A stretch of 6,995 nucleotides of DNA from an uncultured Porphyromonas sp. (GTDB taxonomy: Bacteria > Bacteroidota > Bacteroidia > Bacteroidales > Porphyromonadaceae), in NCBI GenBank assembly GCA_943912835.1, contig CALTVJ010000075.1, forward strand, positions 1 to 6,995, in the 5' to 3' direction. The notes under the pieces were generated by a model. The model was not told the DNA's origin and did no database searches. It saw nothing but the letters and a program-made list of their open reading frames with translations. Both the position numbers and the translations under genes were made by a program. Shown here in pieces: positions 1-6,204 of this stretch (its first letter is position 1; every line of letters begins with the position of its first letter).

Positions 1-172
1 ATGACTGCGAGACCCTAATTTTGTTTTTGGTGTTAGCGAAGCAGAGGGGAGGGAGGCTGTAGCGTTGAATAATGCTACCCCTCAAGGAGCTACGAAATGA
101 TAATTTCTGCTTATTATTTTTAAGTTATTGAATAATATACTAATCTCAAGGATAGGGTAACCGAAGTCGAGT
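1..172. other. Intergenic stretch without a recognisable gene
   Basis: No convincing reading frame is seen on either strand; the longest frames are short and match nothing I recognise. On the plus strand the DNA can fold back: AAGCAGA at 39-45 faces TCTGCTT at 106-112, GAGGGG at 44-49 faces CCCCTC at 78-83, and GTAGC at 59-63 can pair with GCTAC at either 74-78 or 89-93. An AT-rich run with a five-T tract follows at 111-121. This could be a degenerate terminator for a plus-strand gene beyond the left edge, or decayed coding DNA continuing from the remnant at 173-310. A second fold-back (ATCTCAAG at 143-150 with CTTGAGAT at 176-183) spans the end of that remnant. None of these is strong enough to call an RNA gene. 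Confidence 0.4.
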
Positions 173-310
173 TTACTTGAGATAAGTGAGGAAACTATCT
201 TGGATTAGAGGGTTGCCCTGACAGAGAGGCTTGTGTAAATAATTGGCTAGAGTGTCGAGAATAACTGATCTTAGGTGGTAGCTAGTTGAGGCATTATCTA
301 AATAATTCAT
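173..310 (-). pseudogene. Remnant of a class V aminotransferase / cysteine desulfurase-like gene (N-terminus only)
   Basis: The frame runs from ATG at 310 to TAA at 173 and encodes 45 residues. Residues 3-10 read YLDNASTS, very like the YLDNAAT(T/S) opening of fold type I PLP enzymes of class V (IscS/NifS/SufS-like). After 21 more residues comes GNP (residues 32-34), close to the 20-residue spacing I recall for E. coli IscS. Between them lies a plausible helix (VILDTLANYL), again as in the family. The intact enzymes are about 380-430 residues long. Here the frame stops at residue 45, and I could not follow the family further in any minus-strand frame down to position 1. The PLP lysine and the catalytic cysteine region are therefore absent. 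No SD or good promoter is visible, and the ATG lies only 13 bases beyond the T tract of the neighbouring terminator. Most likely a decayed gene copy; a small real protein or chance resemblance cannot be excluded. Confidence 0.4.
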
Positions 311-322
311 ACTATTCAAGAT

Positions 323-363
323 AAAAATCGGGCTACGGCAATATAATTTGCCGTAGCCCGATT
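323..363 (-). terminator. Rho-independent terminator of the AddB-like nuclease gene
   Basis: Two perfect 16-base arms (326-341 and 348-363) surround a 6-base loop at 342-347. The stem core is GC-rich (GGGCTACGGC). Read on the minus strand, the hairpin ends in CCCGATTTTTATC, so a run of five T follows directly. It lies about 80 bases beyond the nuclease stop codon at 445, in the right orientation to end that transcript. The T tract occurs on the minus-strand side only. Confidence 0.88.
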
Positions 364-444
364 CGTGTATTAGGATAACATCTGTACGATGAATAAGATG
401 AGTCTTATGTGGTTCTGTCCAATTAAATATATTACCCTTTTAGT

Positions 445-3400
445 TTATTTGTTGACAGGGTGGCGACAAATACTATTAAACTGACAGTATTGGCACGGAG
501 CCTTATCAGCAGCTTGTGTGAATGGAATAGTTCTGTCGAAAAGCTCTTCTAAGTGTTTGCGTAACTCTCCCATATAATCATCTCTAATTTTGCGATAGTC
601 ATCCAATAGGATAACCTTTTTATCAGGTTTTGTGATAAGGTATGGACTGTAGTTTTCTTCTTGACCTATTAGTTGTGGAACTATCAACAAGGCAGGTCTT
701 AGGGGTAGACTGTTTAGATGGCTACTATTTAGGGCTGCTTCACCTGTTTTTGCTGAACGTCCATTTAGGAGCATCTCACTGTATAAGAGCGTTTGAATCA
801 TCGCTTTGTACTTCTTCGGATTTAGGAATAAGTCAGCACAGTTTGCGAATGTTTCTATTTTATCACTTCCTGTTTTATAGTCTAAGATACGTAGAAACTC
901 TTCACCCTCTTGCTGACACTGATCTATGCGATCTATAAACCCTTTGAAGGCTACAAGGCGCTCTTGCCCTTCGTATTGGATTGCAATTTCGTGTAATAGC
1001 CCTACCTCAGAGTATAGATATACAAAAGGACAATTGCTTCTGTCATACTTTAAGATACTTAGGAGCATTGTCGAGAGGAGCTCAATACTATATAGGTCAA
1101 GTTTATTTAGCTCTCGTTTGTTATTGTTCTGCCTATAATGCTCAATATATGTCTCCGCTACTTTAGAAGATATGTATTGTAGACCTTGTCCCAATATATG
1201 GTCGAGGTAAACGGCATCAATGATAGTACCTTGAGGAACGTTATAGATTCTCTTGGCGAGTGTGTCATGTAGTATTGTACCATAGTCGTTAGCCGAAATG
1301 AGTTCACTAGGTTCCTGATCTTCTGTGATTCCTTTAATATAGAGATAATAAAATCTCAACGGGCATTGTAGGTAGGTATTGAGAGCCGATGCCGATAATC
1401 GTGCCTGATTCCCGTGTTGATTATTTTCCCCCAAAAACCAGCTTTGTAGTTTATTAAGTATTTCTGGTTGGTCTTTGTGTATAACGATACTTTTATTAGC
1501 TTCAGCCTTTGGGGGAAGCTCAATGCTTTTATGCTTGATACTTACGTGATACAACATCTCCAGTTGGCTGATATAGCGGCTTTCTTCCCCTTTGCCTAGG
1601 ATATCATCTTCCGACACGAGAAGAGCTAAACATTTACAGTGAGCAATGCTTTGGTAGAAGCGATAGCTCTCTGCTGCCTCTTCGTATTCACGTGTTGGTA
1701 GCCCATAGGCATATCGTAATATGTTGGGAATAAATGTAGAGTTGTGTTTTCGTTTTGGGAGCTTGCCATCTTCTGCAGCGAGATAAATGAGGTTGTCGAA
1801 GTGTAGGCTACGGCTCTCAAGCAGTCCCATAATTTGTAAGCCTTGTAGAGGGTCTCCTTTAAAGGGAATTGTTAGTCCGCGTACCAATCCCTCGAGGAGA
1901 TGTACTGCACGATCGAGAGAGAGTGTGCCATATTGTCTATCTTCCAAAAGCCCAATAAGTCTGCGCAGAAGTCTCTTATAGTGCATTAGGAAGTTTAACT
2001 CAAATCCAATTAGGATACGTTCATGTTGAGAGTCTTCTATGCTCTCTTCTGTTGTATCATCCAATATAGGTGCTATGCTTTCTGTATCTTGAGAATTATT
2101 TTTATTATGAAGATCTTGCTTTAGCATTGGTTCTGCTAGTAAATCTAGTAGGGTGTCCAATTGGTGTAGGAAGGGGAGGGCTTCTTGTTCTGGGGTCAGT
2201 AGTATTTTAAGTAATACTAATAGTTTATCCTCGTCCTCAGTTTCTTTGTTTATATGCGGATAAAAAGTTTCGATAATCCATGCCCCACGCAACATATAGT
2301 TTTTTTGCTTGCGCATAGCATGAGTTAGATTGTGGAGCTTCGGGAAATACTCTGTAAGAAGCTGTAGTGATAATAAACCAATTAGCCCTGGTACGGGGTA
2401 ACTGCCCTTGTAGCCCCCTAATATCAGGCGCATCCAGCGATTGATGAGTGTTGAGACGCTAGTGCGACTAAGTGGATAACCTAGACTGATGTTGAGGTAT
2501 TCGTAGTCGGTCGGAATAGAGCTGACGACTGGGAGTAACATCTGCTCATCTGTAAGGATGATAGCGGTGTTGAGTTCATCTGGCTTATTGGTGAGAGGTA
2601 TGTTGCAATCTTCCAAAATCTTCGGTAAGGCTTTTACCTCGGTGACAGTACTCGCTGCGTGATAAACGCGAACTTCTTTAGGTAAGTACTCTGCTATTTC
2701 ACCTTCTTGCCATGTCTTAGGGCTATATTCGAGTAATCGAACAGATGGTAATAGTTTCGTATTTCGTGCCATCAGCCTAGAGGCAGGATGTTTGCGGTCT
2801 TGTATGACGTGTACCTCTTCATCCCAAAAGAACTCTGCTAAGCCATGTTGGTATAAGCTATGAAGAATATTTCGTTCACTCTTAGAGAGCTCAAATAAGC
2901 CCACAAAAACCAAAGGTCGGATACCTTGTGAGAGAGCTTCTGTATGTTGGGTCTCTAGTCTCTCAGCAAGCTCCAAGTCATTGGCAACTCTGCGATAGAT
3001 ATATCCTTCATAGGCTCTTTGGGTCTTGTTGATATGCTCACCGAAGAGGCTATATAGTTCGTAAAGGCTTTGCCAAAAAGCTAGGAAGCGACTACGATGA
3101 TTCTCTTTGTCTTGATCACTTAGGCGACTGGTATTGATAAAGCCTTTGAAATACTGCTCTATTGATGCTTTCGTTTCTTCTCCTAAGAAATCTAGTTCGT
3201 TGTCTTCAAGCTCTTTTAGTCCTTCTATATTACGATAGAGCTGACGTGCATCTACGAGGTGTCGGTCTATGAGGTCGAAGTCTGAGAGTATGATATTACC
3301 CCAAAAAAGAAAATCGTCTAAACCTTCTTCACCTTCCCCTCCGATATAGCCCCTTTGAGCTACTCGGCAGTCGTATAAATCAAAGAGTAGTTCCGTCTTA

Positions 3401-3615
3401 TCTATGGCTTGTAATTCGGGAGCTAAGCTGAGGATATATTCATTGACTGTAGTGCACTGAGGAGCGAACATAATACGTCCTGTTTGCTCCGCAAGCTCAC
3501 GGAGATAGTGCAAGAAGAATGTTTTAGCTCTTTGCGAAGGGAAGATGAATTGGCGGAGGTGTAGATATTGGTCAGAGAAGTAGTAGTCAGCGACTTGTTT
3601 GAGGAATGGCTTCAT
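445..3615 (-). CDS. AddB-like PD-(D/E)XK exonuclease/helicase-fold subunit
   Basis: A 1056-residue cytoplasmic protein resembling the AddB subunit of AddAB double-strand-break repair nucleases. The N-terminal two thirds keep helicase-fold landmarks: FPSQRAKTFF near the start, where a Walker A would lie in Bacillus AddB but is missing here; GLLESRSLHFDNLIYLAAEDGKLP around 595-615; and a GEESRYISQLEML block around 675-690. The C-terminal RecB-type nuclease domain shows D895 in GFIDRID and D912-Y-K914 in LDYKTG, the metal-binding D and DxK pair. Four cysteines (C751 in YLQCPLRFYY, then C1041, C1044 and C1050, spaced C-x2-C-x5-C) match the AddB 4Fe-4S cluster pattern. An acidic, polar linker sits near residues 500-535. 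The start at 3615 (MKPFLKQ) is preferred over the upstream ATG at 3660 because a -7 element lies at 3650-3657, so the longer start would fall before the transcript begins. The gene stands alone between terminators, and no AddA partner is in view. The family is fairly certain; the partner and exact role are inferred. Confidence 0.88.
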   Translation of the reverse strand: MKPFLKQVADYYFSDQYLHLRQFIFPSQRAKTFFLHYLRELAEQTGRIMFAPQCTTVNEYILSLAPELQAIDKTELLFDLYDCRVAQRGYIGGEGEEGLDDFLFWGNIILSDFDLIDRHLVDARQLYRNIEGLKELEDNELDFLGEETKASIEQYFKGFINTSRLSDQDKENHRSRFLAFWQSLYELYSLFGEHINKTQRAYEGYIYRRVANDLELAERLETQHTEALSQGIRPLVFVGLFELSKSERNILHSLYQHGLAEFFWDEEVHVIQDRKHPASRLMARNTKLLPSVRLLEYSPKTWQEGEIAEYLPKEVRVYHAASTVTEVKALPKILEDCNIPLTNKPDELNTAIILTDEQMLLPVVSSIPTDYEYLNISLGYPLSRTSVSTLINRWMRLILGGYKGSYPVPGLIGLLSLQLLTEYFPKLHNLTHAMRKQKNYMLRGAWIIETFYPHINKETEDEDKLLVLLKILLTPEQEALPFLHQLDTLLDLLAEPMLKQDLHNKNNSQDTESIAPILDDTTEESIEDSQHERILIGFELNFLMHYKRLLRRLIGLLEDRQYGTLSLDRAVHLLEGLVRGLTIPFKGDPLQGLQIMGLLESRSLHFDNLIYLAAEDGKLPKRKHNSTFIPNILRYAYGLPTREYEEAAESYRFYQSIAHCKCLALLVSEDDILGKGEESRYISQLEMLYHVSIKHKSIELPPKAEANKSIVIHKDQPEILNKLQSWFLGENNQHGNQARLSASALNTYLQCPLRFYYLYIKGITEDQEPSELISANDYGTILHDTLAKRIYNVPQGTIIDAVYLDHILGQGLQYISSKVAETYIEHYRQNNNKRELNKLDLYSIELLSTMLLSILKYDRSNCPFVYLYSEVGLLHEIAIQYEGQERLVAFKGFIDRIDQCQQEGEEFLRILDYKTGSDKIETFANCADLFLNPKKYKAMIQTLLYSEMLLNGRSAKTGEAALNSSHLNSLPLRPALLIVPQLIGQEENYSPYLITKPDKKVILLDDYRKIRDDYMGELRKHLEELFDRTIPFTQAADKAPCQYCQFNSICRHPVNK

Positions 3616-3649
3616 AAATGCTTGTTGTAAGACTGCGAAATATACACAA

Positions 3650-3657
3650 CAAAGATA
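3650..3657 (-). promoter_or_regulatory. Bacteroidetes -7 promoter element of the nuclease gene
   Basis: The minus strand reads TATCTTTG, a full match to the Bacteroidetes consensus TAnnTTTG. It lies 34 bases before the ATG at 3615, giving a leader of roughly 25-30 bases. No good -33 TTTG is seen at the usual distance; that position is occupied by a palindrome (3660-3680). Confidence 0.65.
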
Positions 3658-3659
3658 CA

Positions 3660-3680
3660 AATAAGAGATAGTCTCTTATT
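3660..3680. promoter_or_regulatory. Perfect palindrome, candidate operator upstream of the nuclease gene
   Basis: AATAAGAGA (3660-3668) and TCTCTTATT (3672-3680) form a perfect inverted repeat with a 3-base spacer. It sits 2 bases upstream of the -7 element, spanning roughly the -15 to -35 region of the nuclease promoter. That position is typical of a repressor or activator site. It lies before the expected transcript start, so an RNA hairpin role for this gene is unlikely. It also lies beyond the terminator of the upstream kinase gene. The binding protein is unknown. Confidence 0.5.
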
Positions 3681-3699
3681 ATCGGTATTGGGGATTACC

Positions 3700-3733
3700 A
3701 AAAGGGCTGAGCTACATAATGTAGACCCAGCCC
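3700..3733 (-). terminator. Terminator after the sugar kinase gene
   Basis: On the minus strand GGGCTG (3733-3728) pairs with CAGCCC (3709-3704). An inner stem CTACA/TGTAG closes on a TTA loop, and a small internal loop separates the two stems. TTTT (3703-3700) follows at once. The hairpin begins about 23 bases after the kinase stop codon at 3756 and separates that unit from the nuclease promoter at 3650-3657. The T tract is short, so termination may be partial. Confidence 0.7.
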
Positions 3734-3755
3734 CAGTTTTCTTTTTACCTATAGC

Positions 3756-4826
3756 TTACTTTAGTAGTGCCTCCATCTCTTCGGCTTTAGCCTCAAGACA
3801 TTTGAGGTAATACATCTGGCTCTCTGCTCTCTGCAAGTTGTGTCCCTCGTGATGAATCTTGAAGTACACATCGCCATTGATATGGTCTGTAAGGAAGCGA
3901 ACAGACTGCATATAGGTCATCAAACGTCCTCCGTAAGCAATGAGGCTACGCTCTAAGTCTGTCAAGAACTTACCAGCTGTAGACAGATAACCCTCAACAA
4001 AAGCCTTGTATATAGGCATATTCACACCGATCTTGCTGTGGTCTGCTTCATCTTCGTAAGCGAAATTCACCCCAGAACGAATGAAATCACCCACATCGCT
4101 CGTAATGAAGCCTGGCATCATCGTATCCCAATCCACAACACAGAGTACATGCCCCTTCTTGTCAAAAAGAACATTGTCGACTTTTGTATCGCAGTGCACT
4201 GTACGTTTGGGTAGTTTACCCTCTGCATAAAGTTTCTCATGTATACACATAGCCTCCACACGCTCCTCAATCTCTGCGATAAGCCCTGCTACCTCTTTAG
4301 CTCTACCTTTAGGGTCTGCGGTAATGGCATCGCGAAGCTGCTGCAAACGGAAAGGCATACTATGGAAGTTTACGATAGATTCGCCTATAACTCCCTCTGG
4401 AATTGAAGAGAGGAGCTCTTGAAACTGACCAAAGGCGGCTCCAGCGCTACGTGCAGAGTCTTCATTCAGTTCAGCAATACTCATGCTGTCTGGGATAAAG
4501 GTGCATACACGCCAATAGTTCTCACCATCGAAATAGTAGTTTTTCTCTGGATTGTTTTTTAGTGGTAGGTAATTGAGGTATTTACGCTCTGTATCGGGAT
4601 CTCCCATAGCTAGGAGAGATTCTTTTAGGGTTTTAGCCACGACAGAGATGTTATTTTGGATAACCTCTATACGAGGGAAAACAATGTGATTGATACGCTG
4701 TAGTATCCATCTGTCTGCACCACTTTTGTCTTGGACAGCATAAGTGTCGTTGATGTGTCCATTCCCAAAAGCACGATATGCCCCAACTTCCTCAGCTGGC
4801 ACAAACTGACTGATTATATCTTGCAT
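3756..4826 (-). CDS. APH-fold sugar kinase, resembling N-acetylhexosamine 1-kinase (NahK)
   Basis: A 356-residue soluble kinase of the aminoglycoside phosphotransferase/choline kinase fold (PF01636 type). GNGHINDTY at residues 21-29 is the nucleotide-binding loop and is very like the GNGHINDTF I recall from bifidobacterial NahK, which is about the same length (359 residues). The catalytic loop HCDTKVDN (H211, D213, N218) fits the HxDxxxxN motif, with D213 as the likely base. VVDWDTMMPG follows, where D232 and/or D234 should bind Mg-ATP. The DVGDFIR block after it is also typical of the family. NahK phosphorylates GlcNAc/GalNAc at the anomeric carbon; the same fold includes the peptidoglycan-recycling kinase AmgK, so a MurNAc-type substrate is possible. 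It follows the MFS transporter gene by 76 bases, has its own -7 element and ends at a terminator. Resistance to aminoglycosides is not suggested. Fold and kinase role are well supported; the substrate is inferred. Confidence 0.85.
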   Translation of the reverse strand: MQDIISQFVPAEEVGAYRAFGNGHINDTYAVQDKSGADRWILQRINHIVFPRIEVIQNNISVVAKTLKESLLAMGDPDTERKYLNYLPLKNNPEKNYYFDGENYWRVCTFIPDSMSIAELNEDSARSAGAAFGQFQELLSSIPEGVIGESIVNFHSMPFRLQQLRDAITADPKGRAKEVAGLIAEIEERVEAMCIHEKLYAEGKLPKRTVHCDTKVDNVLFDKKGHVLCVVDWDTMMPGFITSDVGDFIRSGVNFAYEDEADHSKIGVNMPIYKAFVEGYLSTAGKFLTDLERSLIAYGGRLMTYMQSVRFLTDHINGDVYFKIHHEGHNLQRAESQMYYLKCLEAKAEEMEALLK

Positions 4827-4851
4827 ATATTTGGTTTGTTAAATTACTATA

Positions 4852-4859
4852 CAAATATA
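4852..4859 (-). promoter_or_regulatory. Bacteroidetes -7 promoter element of the sugar kinase gene
   Basis: The minus strand reads TATATTTG, a full match to TAnnTTTG, 25 bases before the kinase ATG at 4826. It would give a leader of about 20 bases. No -33 element is clear. The same 8 bases occur inverted at 4826-4833, so the pair forms an inverted repeat with an 18-base spacer reaching the A of the start codon. The gene may therefore be transcribed both from here and by read-through from the transporter gene. Confidence 0.5.
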
Positions 4860-4902
4860 CATAATCGATTGTATTCTTGATAATTTCTATGAAGAAATTG
4901 CA

Positions 4903-6195
4903 TTACTCCTCTGTAGACTTGTGTGTAAATGGCAAGAAGAAGCTCATCAAGACTACAGGCAGGGCACTAAGGAGTGCAACGACGAAGAAATTTTGATACC
5001 CCAAGTATTCGCACAAATCTCCACTAATATAGCTTGGTATCATGACGCTTAGATTCATTAAGCTATTCGCAAAAGCATAATGTGCCATTTGATACTTACC
5101 AGGAGCTATTTGTTGCATCATAAATAGGGTGATACCTACGAAGCCAAAACCATAGCAGAAGTACTCAAAGATAATCCCCGAGGTAATCCACCAAAGGTTC
5201 GTTGGTTGATAAATAGCGAGTAGCAAATAGACCGCAAACGTACCATTAAAGACCAGTACGAGCGTGCTCAATACACGTTTGAGCCCCCAATGCCCTATGA
5301 AGTAACCAGAGAGGATAGAGCCAACGATGAAGGCAATCGTTCCTGCCGTACCATAAATCAAACCATACTGCTCATTACTCAAACCAATACCCCCCATTTC
5401 AATCGCATCTTTGAGAAAGAGAGGAGCGATTTTCATCGCCAATCCCTCAGCGAAGCGATAAACGAATATGAAGGCAAGGTATAGCCAGATATAAGGCTTC
5501 GTAAAGAAGCTCTTGACCACGACGCCGAGCTCCTGCATAGCTTCATCAAAGCTACGACTCGTCGTTTTTTGCTCTTCTTTGGGGAGCATAAAGACGTGAT
5601 AGAAAGCCAGAGCAAGCATAATGACACCACAAATAGCCATAATAATGAGCCACCCCGTCTGTAAGCCTAGTTGTTTGCCGAGGAAGCCTGCTAGGGCTAC
5701 CAAAGCTCCATTCGTAAGAATCTTTGCTAGATTATAGAATGCTCCTTGCCAACCAGACCAACGCCCTTGTTCGCTCGTGCTAAGCTCTTGCATATAGACA
5801 CCATCGCCAGCGATGTCGTGCATGGAGCCACTGACAGCCATCACTCCCATTAAAGCTATGGCTATACCGAGCCAAAGACTCATATCTATCCCAAGCTGTG
5901 GTAAGAGTGTAGTCGCTAGTAAGCCAAACATTAAGGCTGTTATCGCTTCTGTGGCGATGACATACTGACGCTTCGTACCAAAAAGCTCCATAACTAAACT
6001 GAAGAATGGTTTGAGCGACCAAGGCAAAACGAGCAAAGAAGTGTAGCGAGCAATATCGCCTTTGCTGAAGCCTAAGTCCATAAGCATCAATGAGGCAACC
6101 AACGAAATAGCTACAAAAGGTAATCCCATCCCGAAGTAAACCGAAGGGACCCATTTAAGAGGAGAGGTTTGAGATTTATTTTCTAGTTTAGACAT
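4903..6195 (-). CDS. MFS transporter of the AmpG/PAT-like type
   Basis: A 430-residue inner-membrane carrier with about 12 predicted helices, roughly at 17-40, 50-67, 76-97, 105-124, 151-171, 181-204, 235-252, 276-300, 306-328, 335-358, 369-392 and 402-423. A central cytoplasmic loop (about 205-232) separates the two six-helix halves. The stretch SMHDIAGDGVYMQEL (124-138) after helix 4 is typical of the AmpG/PAT branch of the major facilitator family, where (A/S)xxDIAxDG-like motifs occur. AmpG imports GlcNAc-anhydroMurNAc compounds during peptidoglycan recycling. The next gene is an amino-sugar kinase-like protein, which agrees with uptake of an amino sugar or muropeptide, but the substrate is inferred. 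The start is 9 bases after the stop of the upstream glycosyltransferase, so those two genes are probably cotranscribed. An AT-rich hairpin just past the stop is too weak to be a sure terminator. Confidence 0.82.
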   Translation of the reverse strand: MSKLENKSQTSPLKWVPSVYFGMGLPFVAISLVASLMLMDLGFSKGDIARYTSLLVLPWSLKPFFSLVMELFGTKRQYVIATEAITALMFGLLATTLLPQLGIDMSLWLGIAIALMGVMAVSGSMHDIAGDGVYMQELSTSEQGRWSGWQGAFYNLAKILTNGALVALAGFLGKQLGLQTGWLIIMAICGVIMLALAFYHVFMLPKEEQKTTSRSFDEAMQELGVVVKSFFTKPYIWLYLAFIFVYRFAEGLAMKIAPLFLKDAIEMGGIGLSNEQYGLIYGTAGTIAFIVGSILSGYFIGHWGLKRVLSTLVLVFNGTFAVYLLLAIYQPTNLWWITSGIIFEYFCYGFGFVGITLFMMQQIAPGKYQMAHYAFANSLMNLSVMIPSYISGDLCEYLGYQNFFVVALLSALPVVLMSFFLPFTHKSTEE

Positions 6196-6204
6196 ATTAA
6201 GTAT

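Noticed and set aside
188..194. GAGGAAA, as found in RNase P RNA
   Set aside because: The following conserved bases of the RNase P motif and the other conserved regions are absent, and the space is too small for the RNA.
393..408. Small hairpin ATAAGA/TCTTAT downstream of the nuclease gene, recalling the promoter palindrome's half-site
   Set aside because: The arms are only 6 bases and the spacer differs (4 versus 7 bases between the shared half-sites), so a common binding protein is not supported.
642..938. A 98-codon plus-strand frame, and smaller ones at 926-1166 and 1787-1981
   Set aside because: They run antisense to the well-supported nuclease domain and have no recognisable motif.
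3616..3660. Fifteen-residue N-terminal extension of the nuclease from the ATG at 3660
   Set aside because: The -7 element at 3650-3657 lies inside it, so the extension would precede the transcript start; the family-like sequence begins at MKPFLKQ (3615).
4882..4899. Hairpin AATTTCT/AGAAATT just after the transporter stop codon as a terminator
   Set aside because: The stem is almost all AT, and no T tract follows on the minus strand.
5780..6154. A 124-codon minus-strand frame
   Set aside because: It lies wholly inside the MFS transporter gene in another frame and resembles no family; the transporter frame has clear helices and motifs.
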